The notes beneath the pieces are model-generated. The model had not been told where the DNA came from and ran no database searches. It saw only the letters and a program-made list of their open reading frames with translations. DNA of 50,359 bases from Bacteroidota bacterium (GTDB lineage Bacteria; Bacteroidota; Bacteroidia; Palsa-948), in assembly GCA_023251625.1 (NCBI GenBank), contig JAHEYK010000005.1, positions 1 through 50,359 of the forward strand, in the 5' to 3' direction. Below, piece after piece: positions 9,173 to 17,747 of this stretch. Both the position numbers and the translations under genes were made by a program. Numbering within the stretch: the stretch's first letter is position 1; every line of letters begins with the position of its first letter.

Positions 9173-10206
9173 TGAAAGTTAACGGCAAACATTACAGAAC
9201 CATCTGGATGGAAAATACTTCGGTCTTTATGATCGAGCAGAATTTATTGCCGTTTGAATTTAAAATATTCCGATCCGATAATTACCACGATACCGCTGAG
9301 GCCATTAAGAACATGACTGTAAGAGGGGCCGGTGCGATCGGTGCAGCAGGAGGTTTTGCCATGGCACAGGCATTTATTCAGTATGCAACAAATAAAATTG
9401 AAGTGGAGAAAGCAAAAAAAGAAATTGAATCTACACGCCCCACGGCACAAAACCTTTTTTATGCCATCGACAAAGTTTACAAAGCAGGTAGGGTGTCTGT
9501 TCAGGATGCAGTGCACGAAGCTCAGCGCATTGCCGATGAGGATTCAGAATCATCAAGGGCAATAGGAGAATTCGGAAACACACTTATCAGGGACGGATTC
9601 AGAATTGAAACACATTGCAATGCCGGCTGGCTGGCATTTGTGGATTATGGTACCGCCCTCTCCCCTGTTTATGCCGCACAACGTGCCGGAAAAAATATTT
9701 TTGTTTATGTAGATGAAACCCGCCCTCGAAGTCAGGGTGCCCGACTCACCGCCTGGGAATTAAAAAATGAAAATGTACCGCATGCCATTATTCCTGATAA
9801 TGCCGGAGCCTATTATATGTCACAGGGAAAAGTGGATATGATGATCGTGGGTGCCGACCGGATCGCTCTGAATGGAGATGCCGCGAATAAGATAGGCACT
9901 CTTGAAAAAGCAATTATCGCAAAAGAATACAACATTCCCTTCTACGTTGCTGCACCATTTTCTACCATTGCTTTTGAAACCAGGACCGGAAACGAAATTC
10001 CCATTGAGCAGAGAAGTGAAGAAGAGGTTTTATACCAAACAGGAACCACGAAGGAAGGAAAAATAGAAAAGATCCTTGTCTGCTCTCCGGGCTCATCAGC
10101 CATGAATCCTGCTTTTGATGTAACACCCGCCCGGTACATCACGGGAATTATCACTGAGAAGGGGATCTATACTCCTGATAAGATCCGCACCTTAAAGACA
10201 AGCTAG
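9172..10206 (+). CDS. mtnA: S-methyl-5-thioribose-1-phosphate isomerase (MtnA)
   Basis: The protein has 344 residues from the ATG at 9172, which overlaps the TAA of the aldolase gene (TAATG). The frame stays open upstream, but this start gives the family length and N-terminus. Family motifs are RGAGAIGAAGG (51-61), THCNAGWLA with catalytic Cys149, VDETRPRSQGARLTAWEL, and VGADRIALNGDAANKIGT with catalytic Asp229. Cys149 and Asp229 are both offset by 11 from the known Bacillus MtnA pair (160 and 240). The enzyme isomerises 5-methylthioribose-1-P, and in shunt organisms 5-deoxyribose-1-P, to the ribulose form. The upstream fusion aldolase could then cleave the product. No mtnB, C, D or K is present in the window. 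Confidence 0.95.
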   Translation: MKVNGKHYRTIWMENTSVFMIEQNLLPFEFKIFRSDNYHDTAEAIKNMTVRGAGAIGAAGGFAMAQAFIQYATNKIEVEKAKKEIESTRPTAQNLFYAIDKVYKAGRVSVQDAVHEAQRIADEDSESSRAIGEFGNTLIRDGFRIETHCNAGWLAFVDYGTALSPVYAAQRAGKNIFVYVDETRPRSQGARLTAWELKNENVPHAIIPDNAGAYYMSQGKVDMMIVGADRIALNGDAANKIGTLEKAIIAKEYNIPFYVAAPFSTIAFETRTGNEIPIEQRSEEEVLYQTGTTKEGKIEKILVCSPGSSAMNPAFDVTPARYITGIITEKGIYTPDKIRTLKTS

Positions 10207-10316
10207 CCTCCATTTAAAAATCCTTTTGTTTCTACTGTTCAGTAGGGTAAGATATCGCCATTTACGATTGTATTTTAGTTGCTATTTGTCTTACTATTGT
10301 ATAGCCAAAACCATTT

Positions 10317-12875
10317 GTGTTGAAGAGAGCTTTTACAATATTTCTGTTTGCATTTTTCGTTCATACTGCCAATGCTCAAAACTGGGTATGGGCCAAAAGC
10401 GGTTCTCTGCCAAGCGGGATCGGTGAAGGAATGAGTGTGGCCACAGATGCCTCCGGCAATGTGTTTGTGACCGGATATTTTGGCGCTGCAAGCATTACAT
10501 TCGGAGCCACTTCGCTCACGAGTTCAGGATCTAACTTCGGTTCTTGTTTCCTGGTAAAATATGACCCGAACGGAAATGTATTATGGGCAAAAGGAATTGG
10601 GTTCAATGAGCAGGCGGAGGCTCTCAGCGTAACAACAGATGCTGCAGGAAATGCATATATAACCGGCAATGCCAATTCAGCAACTCTCACGTTTGCTCCC
10701 ATCAGTTTTGCAAGCATAGGCGCTTTTATCGCCAAATATGATCCGAACGGAAATGTACTATGGGCCCAGAATGTTGCCGCATCATCAGTCACTGCCCAAA
10801 GTGTATCGTCTGACGGTGCAAATAACATATACGTAACGGGGCAATTTATTTCTGCCACAGCCTCATTTGGAGCGGGCACTCTCAACAATTCGGGGAACTT
10901 TGATCTGTTCATTGCCAAATACAACGCAGCAACCGGCACTAACCTGTGGGCAAAAAATGCATCCTGCAGCGGGGCTGACGGAGGCTATAGCGTACACGGC
11001 GAAGCTTCGGGAAATGTTTATCTCACCGGATTTTTTGCTTCCTCCATCACTTTCGGAGGAACTACATTGAATAATTCAGGCGGCATGGATTTTTTTCTTA
11101 CCAAATACGATGCAGCAGGAAATGTTACCTGGGCAAAAAAAGCAGGAGGTACATTTGATGACCCCGGATATTCTGTCACTACGGATGCCACGGGAAATGT
11201 ATATGTGACAGGCGCCTTTGCCTCCTCCTCTATTACGTTTGGAGCAACTACGTTGAATAATACCGGAGGCGTTTCCGGAACTAAAGATTTTTTTCTTGCA
11301 AAATATGATGCTGCCGGCAATGTGATCTGGGCAAAAAAGGAAGGAGGTATCATGGATGAAATAGGTTATTCGTTAAGTACAGACCCCACGGGAAACATTT
11401 ACTCGACCGGATCATTTCAATCTTCCAGTTTTAACTTCGGAACGTATACCATGACCTTTCCTCCCGGGGCAAATGACCCATCATTCATTGTCAAGTATGA
11501 TCCAAACGGGAATGTTCTCTGTGCCTCTGCACTGGCAAGCGGTGGGGACGACAATAATGGGGTGGCTGCCGATGCGTCCGGCAATGCATACACAACAGGT
11601 GATTTTTATGTTGTTAATCCTTTCATTGTAGGATCAACCTCTCTACCTCGTACAGGAACCGAAGATGTGTATGTAGCCAAATATACCTGCAACACTGTTC
11701 TTAATGTGGCGGCAACATCCACCAACCCGCTGTGCAACGGGCAGTGCACCGGCACAGCAACTGCAAACCCCTCGTTGGGCACTACTCCTTATACATATAA
11801 CTGGAATGGAGGGCAAACAACACAAACCATTACCGGATTGTGTGCAGGTAATTATACGGTAACCGTAAGCGATGCAGCAAGCAGCACGGCAACCGCAACA
11901 GTTGCTATTACAGAACCCACATCATTGTCAGCAAGTATGAGTTCTACGAACGCTCTGTGCGGAAATAATAACGGCACCGCTACGGCAACAAGCAGCGGAG
12001 GCACTCCGGGATATACCTACAGCTGGAATCCCTCGGGACAAACCACGCAAATCAGTACCGGACTTGCACCCGGTTCTTATACAGCCACGATCACAGATTC
12101 ACATGGCTGCAGCATCACCGATACGGCTTCTGTTGTCGTAGGGAATTTGACCGCTGTTGCTGCTGCCAACAGCACCCTCTGCGAAGGCGATGCTGTAACA
12201 TTCACCGCATCGGGCGGAACAGCGTATGCCTGGAGCAACGGAGCAACCACTACTTCGATCACTGTCTCTCCTACAAGCAGCACAACCTATTCTGTTATTG
12301 TTTCATCCGGAAGTTGTGCGGATACGGCCAGTATATCGGCAGTAGTAAATTCCAATCCACTCGCTACGGTTTCAAGTAACATTACCATTGCTGCCGGAAG
12401 CAGCACCGTACTCACTGCCGGTGGAGGCGGAACTTATATATGGAGCAACGGAGCAAGCGGTGCATCCATCACGGTTTCTCCGGGGGCAGATTCAACATAC
12501 TGCGTATATGTTTCCAATTCTTTTAATTGCACCGATACGAACTGCGTAAGTGTTACGGTAACTACCGAACCGCCGCTGGATTGTTCTACCGCCGGAACAC
12601 TTTTCATCCCCAATGCATTCTCCCCCAATAATGACGGAGAGAACGAAGTGTTTCAGGTCTTCTATGGAAATTATTCATGCATACTGGAATTCAAACTCTC
12701 TATCTATGACCGGTGGGGAGAACATGTTTTCGAAACCAGTGATGCTGCCTTTCAATGGAATGGAAAAAAGGACGGAGCAGTTATGAATACGCAGATACTG
12801 GTATATTATTTAAGCGTGGTGTATATTGACCAAACCAAAGAGGATAAGAAAGGGAATATCAGCCTGGTGAGGTGA
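10317..12875 (+). CDS. SBBP-repeat beta-propeller, SprB-repeat protein with T9SS type B C-terminus
   Basis: The protein has 852 residues. There is no ATG before the signal peptide, so the start is GTG (10317) or the adjacent TTG (10320), giving LKRAFTIFLFAFFVHTANAQ. Seven SBBP-type units follow, with a D-A-x-G-N-x-Y-[VI]-T-G core and K.D..GNV.WAK, from residue about 35 to 460: a full seven-bladed propeller. Next come two SprB-like repeats (CNGQCTGTAT, PYTYNW) and two Ig-like repeats with YAWSNGA.T. The last 90 residues are a CHU_C/TIGR04131 domain (IPNAFSPNNDGENEVF, IYDRWGEHVFE). It is a predicted T9SS type B surface protein. Its stop codon lies 2 bp from the stop of the convergent membrane protein gene. 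Confidence 0.9.
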   Translation: MLKRAFTIFLFAFFVHTANAQNWVWAKSGSLPSGIGEGMSVATDASGNVFVTGYFGAASITFGATSLTSSGSNFGSCFLVKYDPNGNVLWAKGIGFNEQAEALSVTTDAAGNAYITGNANSATLTFAPISFASIGAFIAKYDPNGNVLWAQNVAASSVTAQSVSSDGANNIYVTGQFISATASFGAGTLNNSGNFDLFIAKYNAATGTNLWAKNASCSGADGGYSVHGEASGNVYLTGFFASSITFGGTTLNNSGGMDFFLTKYDAAGNVTWAKKAGGTFDDPGYSVTTDATGNVYVTGAFASSSITFGATTLNNTGGVSGTKDFFLAKYDAAGNVIWAKKEGGIMDEIGYSLSTDPTGNIYSTGSFQSSSFNFGTYTMTFPPGANDPSFIVKYDPNGNVLCASALASGGDDNNGVAADASGNAYTTGDFYVVNPFIVGSTSLPRTGTEDVYVAKYTCNTVLNVAATSTNPLCNGQCTGTATANPSLGTTPYTYNWNGGQTTQTITGLCAGNYTVTVSDAASSTATATVAITEPTSLSASMSSTNALCGNNNGTATATSSGGTPGYTYSWNPSGQTTQISTGLAPGSYTATITDSHGCSITDTASVVVGNLTAVAAANSTLCEGDAVTFTASGGTAYAWSNGATTTSITVSPTSSTTYSVIVSSGSCADTASISAVVNSNPLATVSSNITIAAGSSTVLTAGGGGTYIWSNGASGASITVSPGADSTYCVYVSNSFNCTDTNCVSVTVTTEPPLDCSTAGTLFIPNAFSPNNDGENEVFQVFYGNYSCILEFKLSIYDRWGEHVFETSDAAFQWNGKKDGAVMNTQILVYYLSVVYIDQTKEDKKGNISLVR

Positions 12876-12877
12876 TC

Positions 12878-13489
12878 TCACAAGAACAAAATCATCTGCA
12901 CGGTCACTCCCAGCAAAAACCCCACATACACCTGCCCAGGGTTGTGTGCGCTGAGTTTAAGGCGGGAAAAAGCGACAAACCCTGCAACCAGGAAAAGTGC
13001 AATCAGTAAAAAATGCATATTGATCTGTAGGCGCGATGAAACAGCGATCATCATTCCGCATAGGCCGCCAATGCCTGCCATGTGAGAGCTGATCTTCCAG
13101 AAAAGATTGATGATGAGCACACTGACCACCAAAATAGTTGCGCCCAGTATCATGGCCTGTACCAAAGCAGGCACATCCAGCTTCATCAGCAAATAAGATT
13201 CCATAAAATAAAAAGTAGCTGCTGCGAGGTAGGGAATTTTTCTTTCTTCTTTGGTGGCCATCTCCAGCGAGGCTATATACTTTGTTTTAAGAAGTAAAAA
13301 TGCAATAAACAAAGGCAATAAACAAGTTGCAGTAAGCGTGAGGAGGTAAAGAAATAGCTGCATCGAGGAAGATGGAAGCCAAAGCCCGGCCTCCTCCAAA
13401 TTGAAAATCATAAATAATCCCAGCAGAGGAAGAAAAAGGGGATGGAATAAATAAGAAATTATCCTAGCAATAAGAACGCTCACTTGCAA
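12878..13489 (-). CDS. PAP2-like integral membrane protein
   Basis: About 203 residues with about six membrane segments. There is no ATG at the 5' end; TTG at 13489 or GTG at 13483 is the likely start. The C-terminal half has KISSHMAGIGG (residues about 132-142) and SRLKLSAHNPGQVYVGFLLG near the end. This spacing is typical of the histidine motifs of a diverged PAP2 (phosphatidic acid phosphatase type 2) family found in Bacteroidota. The first PAP2 motif (KxxxxxxRP) is only vaguely present (KEERKIPY). It may dephosphorylate a lipid phosphate such as undecaprenyl pyrophosphate or have lost activity. It lies 13 bp downstream of a lipoprotein gene on the same strand. Confidence 0.65.
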   Translation of the reverse strand: MQVSVLIARIISYLFHPLFLPLLGLFMIFNLEEAGLWLPSSSMQLFLYLLTLTATCLLPLFIAFLLLKTKYIASLEMATKEERKIPYLAAATFYFMESYLLMKLDVPALVQAMILGATILVVSVLIINLFWKISSHMAGIGGLCGMMIAVSSRLQINMHFLLIALFLVAGFVAFSRLKLSAHNPGQVYVGFLLGVTVQMILFL

Positions 13490-13502
13490 AAGTTCAATGC
13501 TA

Positions 13503-13901
13503 TTATTTTGTTGCTGTAGGGCTGCAGCTAATGGAAGCCCCGCCTGAATCCTTCATGGTATAGGAAATGGTCAGTGTATTTCCGCTCAGCGTACCGCTTC
13601 CGGCAAATATATACGGGCCGGCCCCGGTGGCGCTCAGATGCGATTGACTTGGAATGGTCATGGTATTTCCTGATACGGTAGCAGACAAAGTATATTCCGT
13701 ATGAAAATGGGTCAAGGTAAGATTGGAACCGGACGCTGTAATGGTCATTGAATAATTTCCGCAATTACCTGTTACGTTGTAGGTACCCGCATAGTCTGCC
13801 GGAGTTGCTGTAGTACTTGATGTATCATTTTTTTTACAGCCGGTTACAATAGATGCAACTGCGATGGCGATTATAAATATTCCTGTGAACTTCTTTTTCA
13901 T
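13503..13901 (-). CDS. Small lipoprotein
   Basis: The protein has 132 residues with a lipoprotein signal peptide (MKKKFTGIFIIAIAVASIVT-GC, lipidated Cys22) and no hydrophobic segment after it. The mature part is rich in Thr, Ser and Gly, with alternating strands (GTYNVTGNCGNYSMTIT, then SGTLSGNTLTISYTM). It resembles the small beta-barrel lipocalin-like lipoproteins common in Bacteroidota, but no family is certain. Strong promoter evidence upstream (13943-13973) supports it as a real gene. The PAP2-like gene follows closely. Confidence 0.8.
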   Translation of the reverse strand: MKKKFTGIFIIAIAVASIVTGCKKNDTSSTTATPADYAGTYNVTGNCGNYSMTITASGSNLTLTHFHTEYTLSATVSGNTMTIPSQSHLSATGAGPYIFAGSGTLSGNTLTISYTMKDSGGASISCSPTATK

Positions 13902-13942
13902 ACTGGGTTTTTAAGGATTGATTAAAGTATAATAACGTGGAA

Positions 13943-13973
13943 CAAAGGTAAAATTAAATATCAGTTTTCCAAA
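13943..13973 (-). promoter_or_regulatory. Consensus Bacteroidota promoter of the lipoprotein gene
   Basis: On the minus strand TTTG (13973-13970), a 19-nt spacer and TACCTTTG (13950-13943) match TTTG-N19-TAnnTTTG at every defined base. The predicted leader to the ATG at 13901 is about 35 nt. Confidence 0.8.
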
Positions 13974-14073
13974 TCTTCCAAAGGACCGAAGTTGTTATAG
14001 GTTCACTCCACTGAGGTACATTTTTTATTTCATTCCTGCACTTTACCGTCATAAATTCATAAAAGGAAAGGTT

Positions 14074-15570
14074 TTACAATTTCTTCCTCATGCGGGCTAC
14101 CGGGATGTCAAGCATTTCGCGGTATTTGGCTACCGTTCTGCGGGCAATGTTATAACCCTGAGCATTGAGGACCTTGGTGAGCGCGTCATCGGTGAGGGGT
14201 TTCTTTTTTTCTTCTGCTTCTATGCTGTCAAAAATTATTTTCTTCACCATTTTAGATGATACATCTTCCCCTTCATCATTCGTAAGCGCCTCATTGAAAA
14301 GAGACTTGAGCAGGATGGTTCCGAAATTGGTCTGAACGTACTTTGTGCTTGTCACGCGCGAGACTGTGGAAATATCCAGTTTTATCCTGTCTGAAATATC
14401 TTTCAGGATCATAGGCTTGAGCAACAGTTCATCTCCGTTCAAAAAATATTCCTTTTGATACTCCATGATGCAATGCATAATGGCGTAAAGTGTGTTCTGT
14501 CTTTCCTTTATGTTATTAATGAACGATTTTGCTCCTTCGATCTTTTGTTTGACGAACTGTACCGCTTCCTGCCCTGTTTTATCCTTGCGTGAAGAATACT
14601 CATTCAGCATTTGCTGATACAGCTTGCTCACATGCAGATCAGGCGCGTTGCGTGAATTAAGTGTAAGCTCCAGCACTCCGTTATTATTGGACAGAATGAA
14701 ATCCGGGATAATGCTCAGCATATTACGCTGAGCATCTTTTACGGAACCCCCTGGACGTGGGTTCAGTTTCAGAATTTCATCAATAGCCGGTTTGATCTGC
14801 TCTTCGGTAAGATTAAAATGCCTGGCGATCTTGCTGTAATGTTTTTTAGAGAACTCTTCCATCTGTTCGTTCACAATTTGCAAAGCAAGCGCACGTGCTT
14901 CGGTATATTTTTTACGGTCGAGCTGCAAACGCAGACATTCCTGCAAATCCTTGGCCCCAATTCCAACCGGTTCAAATTCATCCCGTATCATTTGAAGAAC
15001 TGCTTCAAGCTCCTCAAGATTGGTTGTGACATTTTGCGAGAAAGCCATATCATCTACAACGGATGATAGTTCCCTGCGGATATATCCATCTTCATCAATA
15101 CACCCCAGTAAATATTCTGCTATGATCTTTTGTTGCTCGGTCAGTTCCAGGTTTTCCAGCTGACTGAAAAGCGTTTCCTGGAAACTTACGGAAGATGCCA
15201 TCGGCATTTCCTTGTCCTCATCCTTGCCCTTGTTGTTTACCTGTAATTTGTAATAAGCAATTTCATCATCATCGTCTAAATAATCTTCGGGCGAAAGTTC
15301 GTCTTTCGCAGCTTTTTCGTTGTCAGCTCCATCCAATGAATCATCCATTTCATCTGCTGCATCATCCGAAGAGTCCTCATCCTGTTCGTCTTTTTCTTCC
15401 GTTGGCATTTCTTCGTCCATACTGGCGTCCTCCAAAGCAGGATTTATTTCCATTTCTTCCTTGATACGTTGTTCGAGCGAAGTAATAGGCAGCTGAAGTA
15501 GTTTCATCAGCTGTATCTGAGCCGGTGATAGCTTTTGAAGAAGCTTTTGTTGGAAGGTCTGCCGTAACAT
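14074..15570 (-). CDS. rpoN: RNA polymerase sigma-54 factor RpoN
   Basis: The protein has 498 residues from the ATG at 15570. The frame continues upstream inside asnS, but [20 protein letters not shown] is the normal sigma-54 N-terminus. Region I, the Gln/Leu-rich activator-responsive part, covers about 1-50 and ends NPALED. An acidic region II follows (Glu/Asp-rich, about 55-125), then the core-binding domain and a helix-turn-helix (about 385-420). The RpoN box ARRTVAKYRE lies at 476-485 and contacts the -24 element. Its ATG overlaps the asnS stop by one base (TGATG), so it is translationally coupled to asnS. The asnS-rpoN order also occurs in other Bacteroidota. Confidence 0.97.
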   Translation of the reverse strand: MLRQTFQQKLLQKLSPAQIQLMKLLQLPITSLEQRIKEEMEINPALEDASMDEEMPTEEKDEQDEDSSDDAADEMDDSLDGADNEKAAKDELSPEDYLDDDDEIAYYKLQVNNKGKDEDKEMPMASSVSFQETLFSQLENLELTEQQKIIAEYLLGCIDEDGYIRRELSSVVDDMAFSQNVTTNLEELEAVLQMIRDEFEPVGIGAKDLQECLRLQLDRKKYTEARALALQIVNEQMEEFSKKHYSKIARHFNLTEEQIKPAIDEILKLNPRPGGSVKDAQRNMLSIIPDFILSNNNGVLELTLNSRNAPDLHVSKLYQQMLNEYSSRKDKTGQEAVQFVKQKIEGAKSFINNIKERQNTLYAIMHCIMEYQKEYFLNGDELLLKPMILKDISDRIKLDISTVSRVTSTKYVQTNFGTILLKSLFNEALTNDEGEDVSSKMVKKIIFDSIEAEEKKKPLTDDALTKVLNAQGYNIARRTVAKYREMLDIPVARMRKKL

Positions 15571-16949
15571 CAGAATTCTGCGTTCTTGGGTGTTCTCGGA
15601 AATGGAATTACATCGCGTACATTCGTCATTCCGGTAATGAATAGCACTAATCGTTCCAAACCTAAACCGAAGCCGCTGTGCGGACAAGTGCCGAATTTGC
15701 GCGTTTCGAGATACCACCACATGTCTTTTTCAGGAATATGCATCTCCTGCATGCGCTTGAGTAATTTGTCATAATTTTCTTCGCGCTGTGATCCACCTAT
15801 TATTTCCCCAACATACGGAAACAGCACATCCATTCCCCTGACTGTTTTTCCATCTTCATTTTGTTTCATGTAAAACGCTTTGATATCCCTCGGATAATCA
15901 GTAACGATGACGGGCAGATTAAAGTGTTCAACCAGAAAATTTTCATGTTCGCGCTGCATGTCAATCCCCCATTTAACAGGGAATTCAAATTTCTTTCCGG
16001 ATTTTTCAAGTACCTCGATTGCTTCGGTGTAGGTCATGCGCTTGAAAGTTTCTTTTGCAACCATGTTCAGGCGGTTCAATAATTCTTTGTCGTAATGTTC
16101 GCAGAGAAAAGCAAGATCATCTTTACAATGGTCGAGCACGTAGCTGATCACAAATTTAAGCATGCCTTCAGCAACATCCATGTTGTCACTGAGATCATGG
16201 AAAGCCATTTCAGGTTCTATCATCCAGAACTCTGCAAGGTGGCGGGGCGTGTTTGAATTTTCTGCACGAAAGGTCGGGCCAAATGTGTAAACGAGCCCAA
16301 CGCCCATGGCTCCAAGCTCTCCTTCAAGTTGCCCGGATACGGTGAGGTTAGTTTCTTTTCCGAAAAAATCTTTTTCAAAATCTATTTTACCTTCTTTCTG
16401 CGGAAGTTTGTTTAGGTCTAATGTGGTCACACGGAACATCTCCCCTGCCCCTTCTGCATCCGAGCCTGTAATAACCGGAGTGTGTAAATAAAAAAATCCC
16501 CGATCGTTAAAAAACTGATGAATGGCGAAAGAAATATGATGCCGCAAACGTAAAATTGCTCCGAATGTATTGGTACGTGGACGAAGATGTGCTATATCGC
16601 GCAAAAATTCGAGCGTGTGTCCTTTTTTCTGCAATGGATATGTTTCATCTGCATTTCCCAGAATAGAAATTTTTTCTGCCTGAATTTCTACGGATTGTCC
16701 TTGACCTTGTGACTGAACTAATTTTCCGGTAACAGATATACAGGCACCTGTGGTAACGCCTTTCAAAACTTCTTCTCCAAATTTTGCTATCTCAGCCACA
16801 CATTGTATTGTATGAATAACACTTCCGTCATTCAACGCAATAAATGCAACACTCTTTGCTCCGCGTCTTGAACGCACCCAGCCCTTTACAGTTACTTCTT
16901 TATTATAATCGGCAGACTTAAGAAGTTCTGAAATTTTTGTGTGTTGCAT
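15570..16949 (-). CDS. asnS: Asparagine--tRNA ligase
   Basis: The protein has 459 residues, the usual length for a class IIb AsnRS. The N-terminal OB-fold anticodon domain covers about 1-105 ([12 protein letters not shown] at 20-31). The catalytic domain has class II motif 2 (FRAE 227-230, [12 protein letters not shown] 236-247) and motif 3 (GLGLER 428-433). The C-terminus [16 protein letters not shown] is characteristic of AsnRS rather than AspRS. A bacterial-type insert lies around residues 182-200. It charges tRNA-Asn with asparagine in the cytoplasm. It is the first gene of the asnS-rpoN unit; a TATTTTTG box lies about 50 nt upstream. Confidence 0.98.
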   Translation of the reverse strand: MQHTKISELLKSADYNKEVTVKGWVRSRRGAKSVAFIALNDGSVIHTIQCVAEIAKFGEEVLKGVTTGACISVTGKLVQSQGQGQSVEIQAEKISILGNADETYPLQKKGHTLEFLRDIAHLRPRTNTFGAILRLRHHISFAIHQFFNDRGFFYLHTPVITGSDAEGAGEMFRVTTLDLNKLPQKEGKIDFEKDFFGKETNLTVSGQLEGELGAMGVGLVYTFGPTFRAENSNTPRHLAEFWMIEPEMAFHDLSDNMDVAEGMLKFVISYVLDHCKDDLAFLCEHYDKELLNRLNMVAKETFKRMTYTEAIEVLEKSGKKFEFPVKWGIDMQREHENFLVEHFNLPVIVTDYPRDIKAFYMKQNEDGKTVRGMDVLFPYVGEIIGGSQREENYDKLLKRMQEMHIPEKDMWWYLETRKFGTCPHSGFGLGLERLVLFITGMTNVRDVIPFPRTPKNAEF

Positions 16950-17000
16950 ACAATATGAAGTGTTATGATTCGTCTCCAGTCATATATATAGGAGCATACA

Positions 17001-17008
17001 CAAAAATA
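17001..17008 (-). promoter_or_regulatory. -7 promoter element of asnS-rpoN
   Basis: TATTTTTG on the minus strand matches TAnnTTTG and gives a leader of about 45 nt. The -33 position (TAAC) does not match TTTG. Confidence 0.45.
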
Positions 17009-17071
17009 GTTTTTTAGTTCACACCATGTTATAATGCTGTTTCTATTTGATAATCAATAAGTTAAAATTAA

Positions 17072-17103
17072 ATGGAAACTTCGGGAATGTTAAAAGTTTC
17101 CAT
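17072..17103. promoter_or_regulatory. Inverted-repeat operator, probably bound by the adjacent TetR regulator
   Basis: Two perfect 10-bp arms, ATGGAAACTT (17072-17081) and AAGTTTCCAT (17094-17103), flank a 12-bp centre. The palindrome overlaps the -33 box and the spacer of the promoter at 17080-17110, and its last base is the first base of the -7 box. This is the usual geometry for autorepression by a dimeric TetR protein. The binding partner is inferred from position. Confidence 0.7.
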
Positions 17104-17110
17104 AGTTTTG
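17080..17110 (+). promoter_or_regulatory. Promoter of the TetR-efflux operon
   Basis: TTCG (17080-17083), a 19-nt spacer and TAGTTTTG (17103-17110) match TTTG-N19-TAnnTTTG with one mismatch. Transcription would begin near 17117. That excludes the in-frame ATG at 17072 and supports the ATG at 17138 as the regulator's start. Confidence 0.65.
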
Positions 17111-17137
17111 CCCAGATTTAGCTACAGGCCCCTTGAC

Positions 17138-17746
17138 ATGAAAGACCGGATAATCAACGCAACACAGGAACTTTTCATGAAGTATGGCATTCGTACCATC
17201 TCGATGGACGATATTGCCAAACATCTTTCTATTTCTAAAAAAACCATTTACCAGTCATATAAAGACAAGGATGAATTGGTACACGAGCTGATGAAAGTAA
17301 AACTTAAGGAGGATTCTAAAAAATTTCATGACCTGGAAAAGGAATCGGAAAATGTGATCGATGAGGTATTCAATATTATGAAACACATGGGCAAGGTGAT
17401 CGGACAGGTAAACCCCAGCTTTTTCTATGACCTGCAAAAATATCACCCGGAAACCTGGAAATTATTTAAAGAGTTTAAAGAAGACTTTATCCTGAAAATG
17501 GTAGAGGGTACACTGGTGCGCGGAGTAAAACAGGGATTCATCCGTCCGGAAATAAATGTGAAGATCATATCTAAAATGAGGATGGAACAGATCGAGATGG
17601 GATTCAACCCCGCTGTTTTTCCTCCTGATAAATTCCAGCTCCTGGATGTGCAGCTTGCCATGATCGATCATTTTCTGTATGGGATCTGCACACTGAAAGG
17701 GCATAAGCTTATAAATAAATACAAACAAATTATAGATGAAGAATAG
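17138..17746 (+). CDS. TetR/AcrR family transcriptional regulator
   Basis: The protein has 202 residues from the ATG at 17138 (MKDRIINATQELFMKYG). The frame is open up to an ATG at 17072, but that codon lies inside the operator. The N-terminal helix-turn-helix spans about residues 22-43 (SMDDIAKHLSISKKTIYQSY), followed by KDKDELV, the standard TetR_N pattern. The C-terminal ligand-binding domain is helical and variable; its ligand cannot be read from sequence. The gene overlaps the extended frame of tolC and heads a run of efflux genes. It is a probable autorepressor and repressor of the TolC-MFP-MFS-RND genes downstream. Confidence 0.93.
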   Translation: MKDRIINATQELFMKYGIRTISMDDIAKHLSISKKTIYQSYKDKDELVHELMKVKLKEDSKKFHDLEKESENVIDEVFNIMKHMGKVIGQVNPSFFYDLQKYHPETWKLFKEFKEDFILKMVEGTLVRGVKQGFIRPEINVKIISKMRMEQIEMGFNPAVFPPDKFQLLDVQLAMIDHFLYGICTLKGHKLINKYKQIIDEE

Positions 17747-17747
17747 T

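Noticed and set aside
12876-12877. Bidirectional terminator between the convergent genes
   Set aside because: Only 2 bp separate the two stop codons and no symmetric stem was seen around them.
15571-15720. N-terminal extension of rpoN by 50 codons
   Set aside because: It lies within the conserved C-terminal coding part of asnS, and its residues do not resemble sigma-54.
17072-17137. Upstream ATG extension of the TetR gene by 22 codons
   Set aside because: The ATG lies inside the first arm of the palindromic operator and upstream of the predicted transcription start; the family N-terminus begins at 17138.
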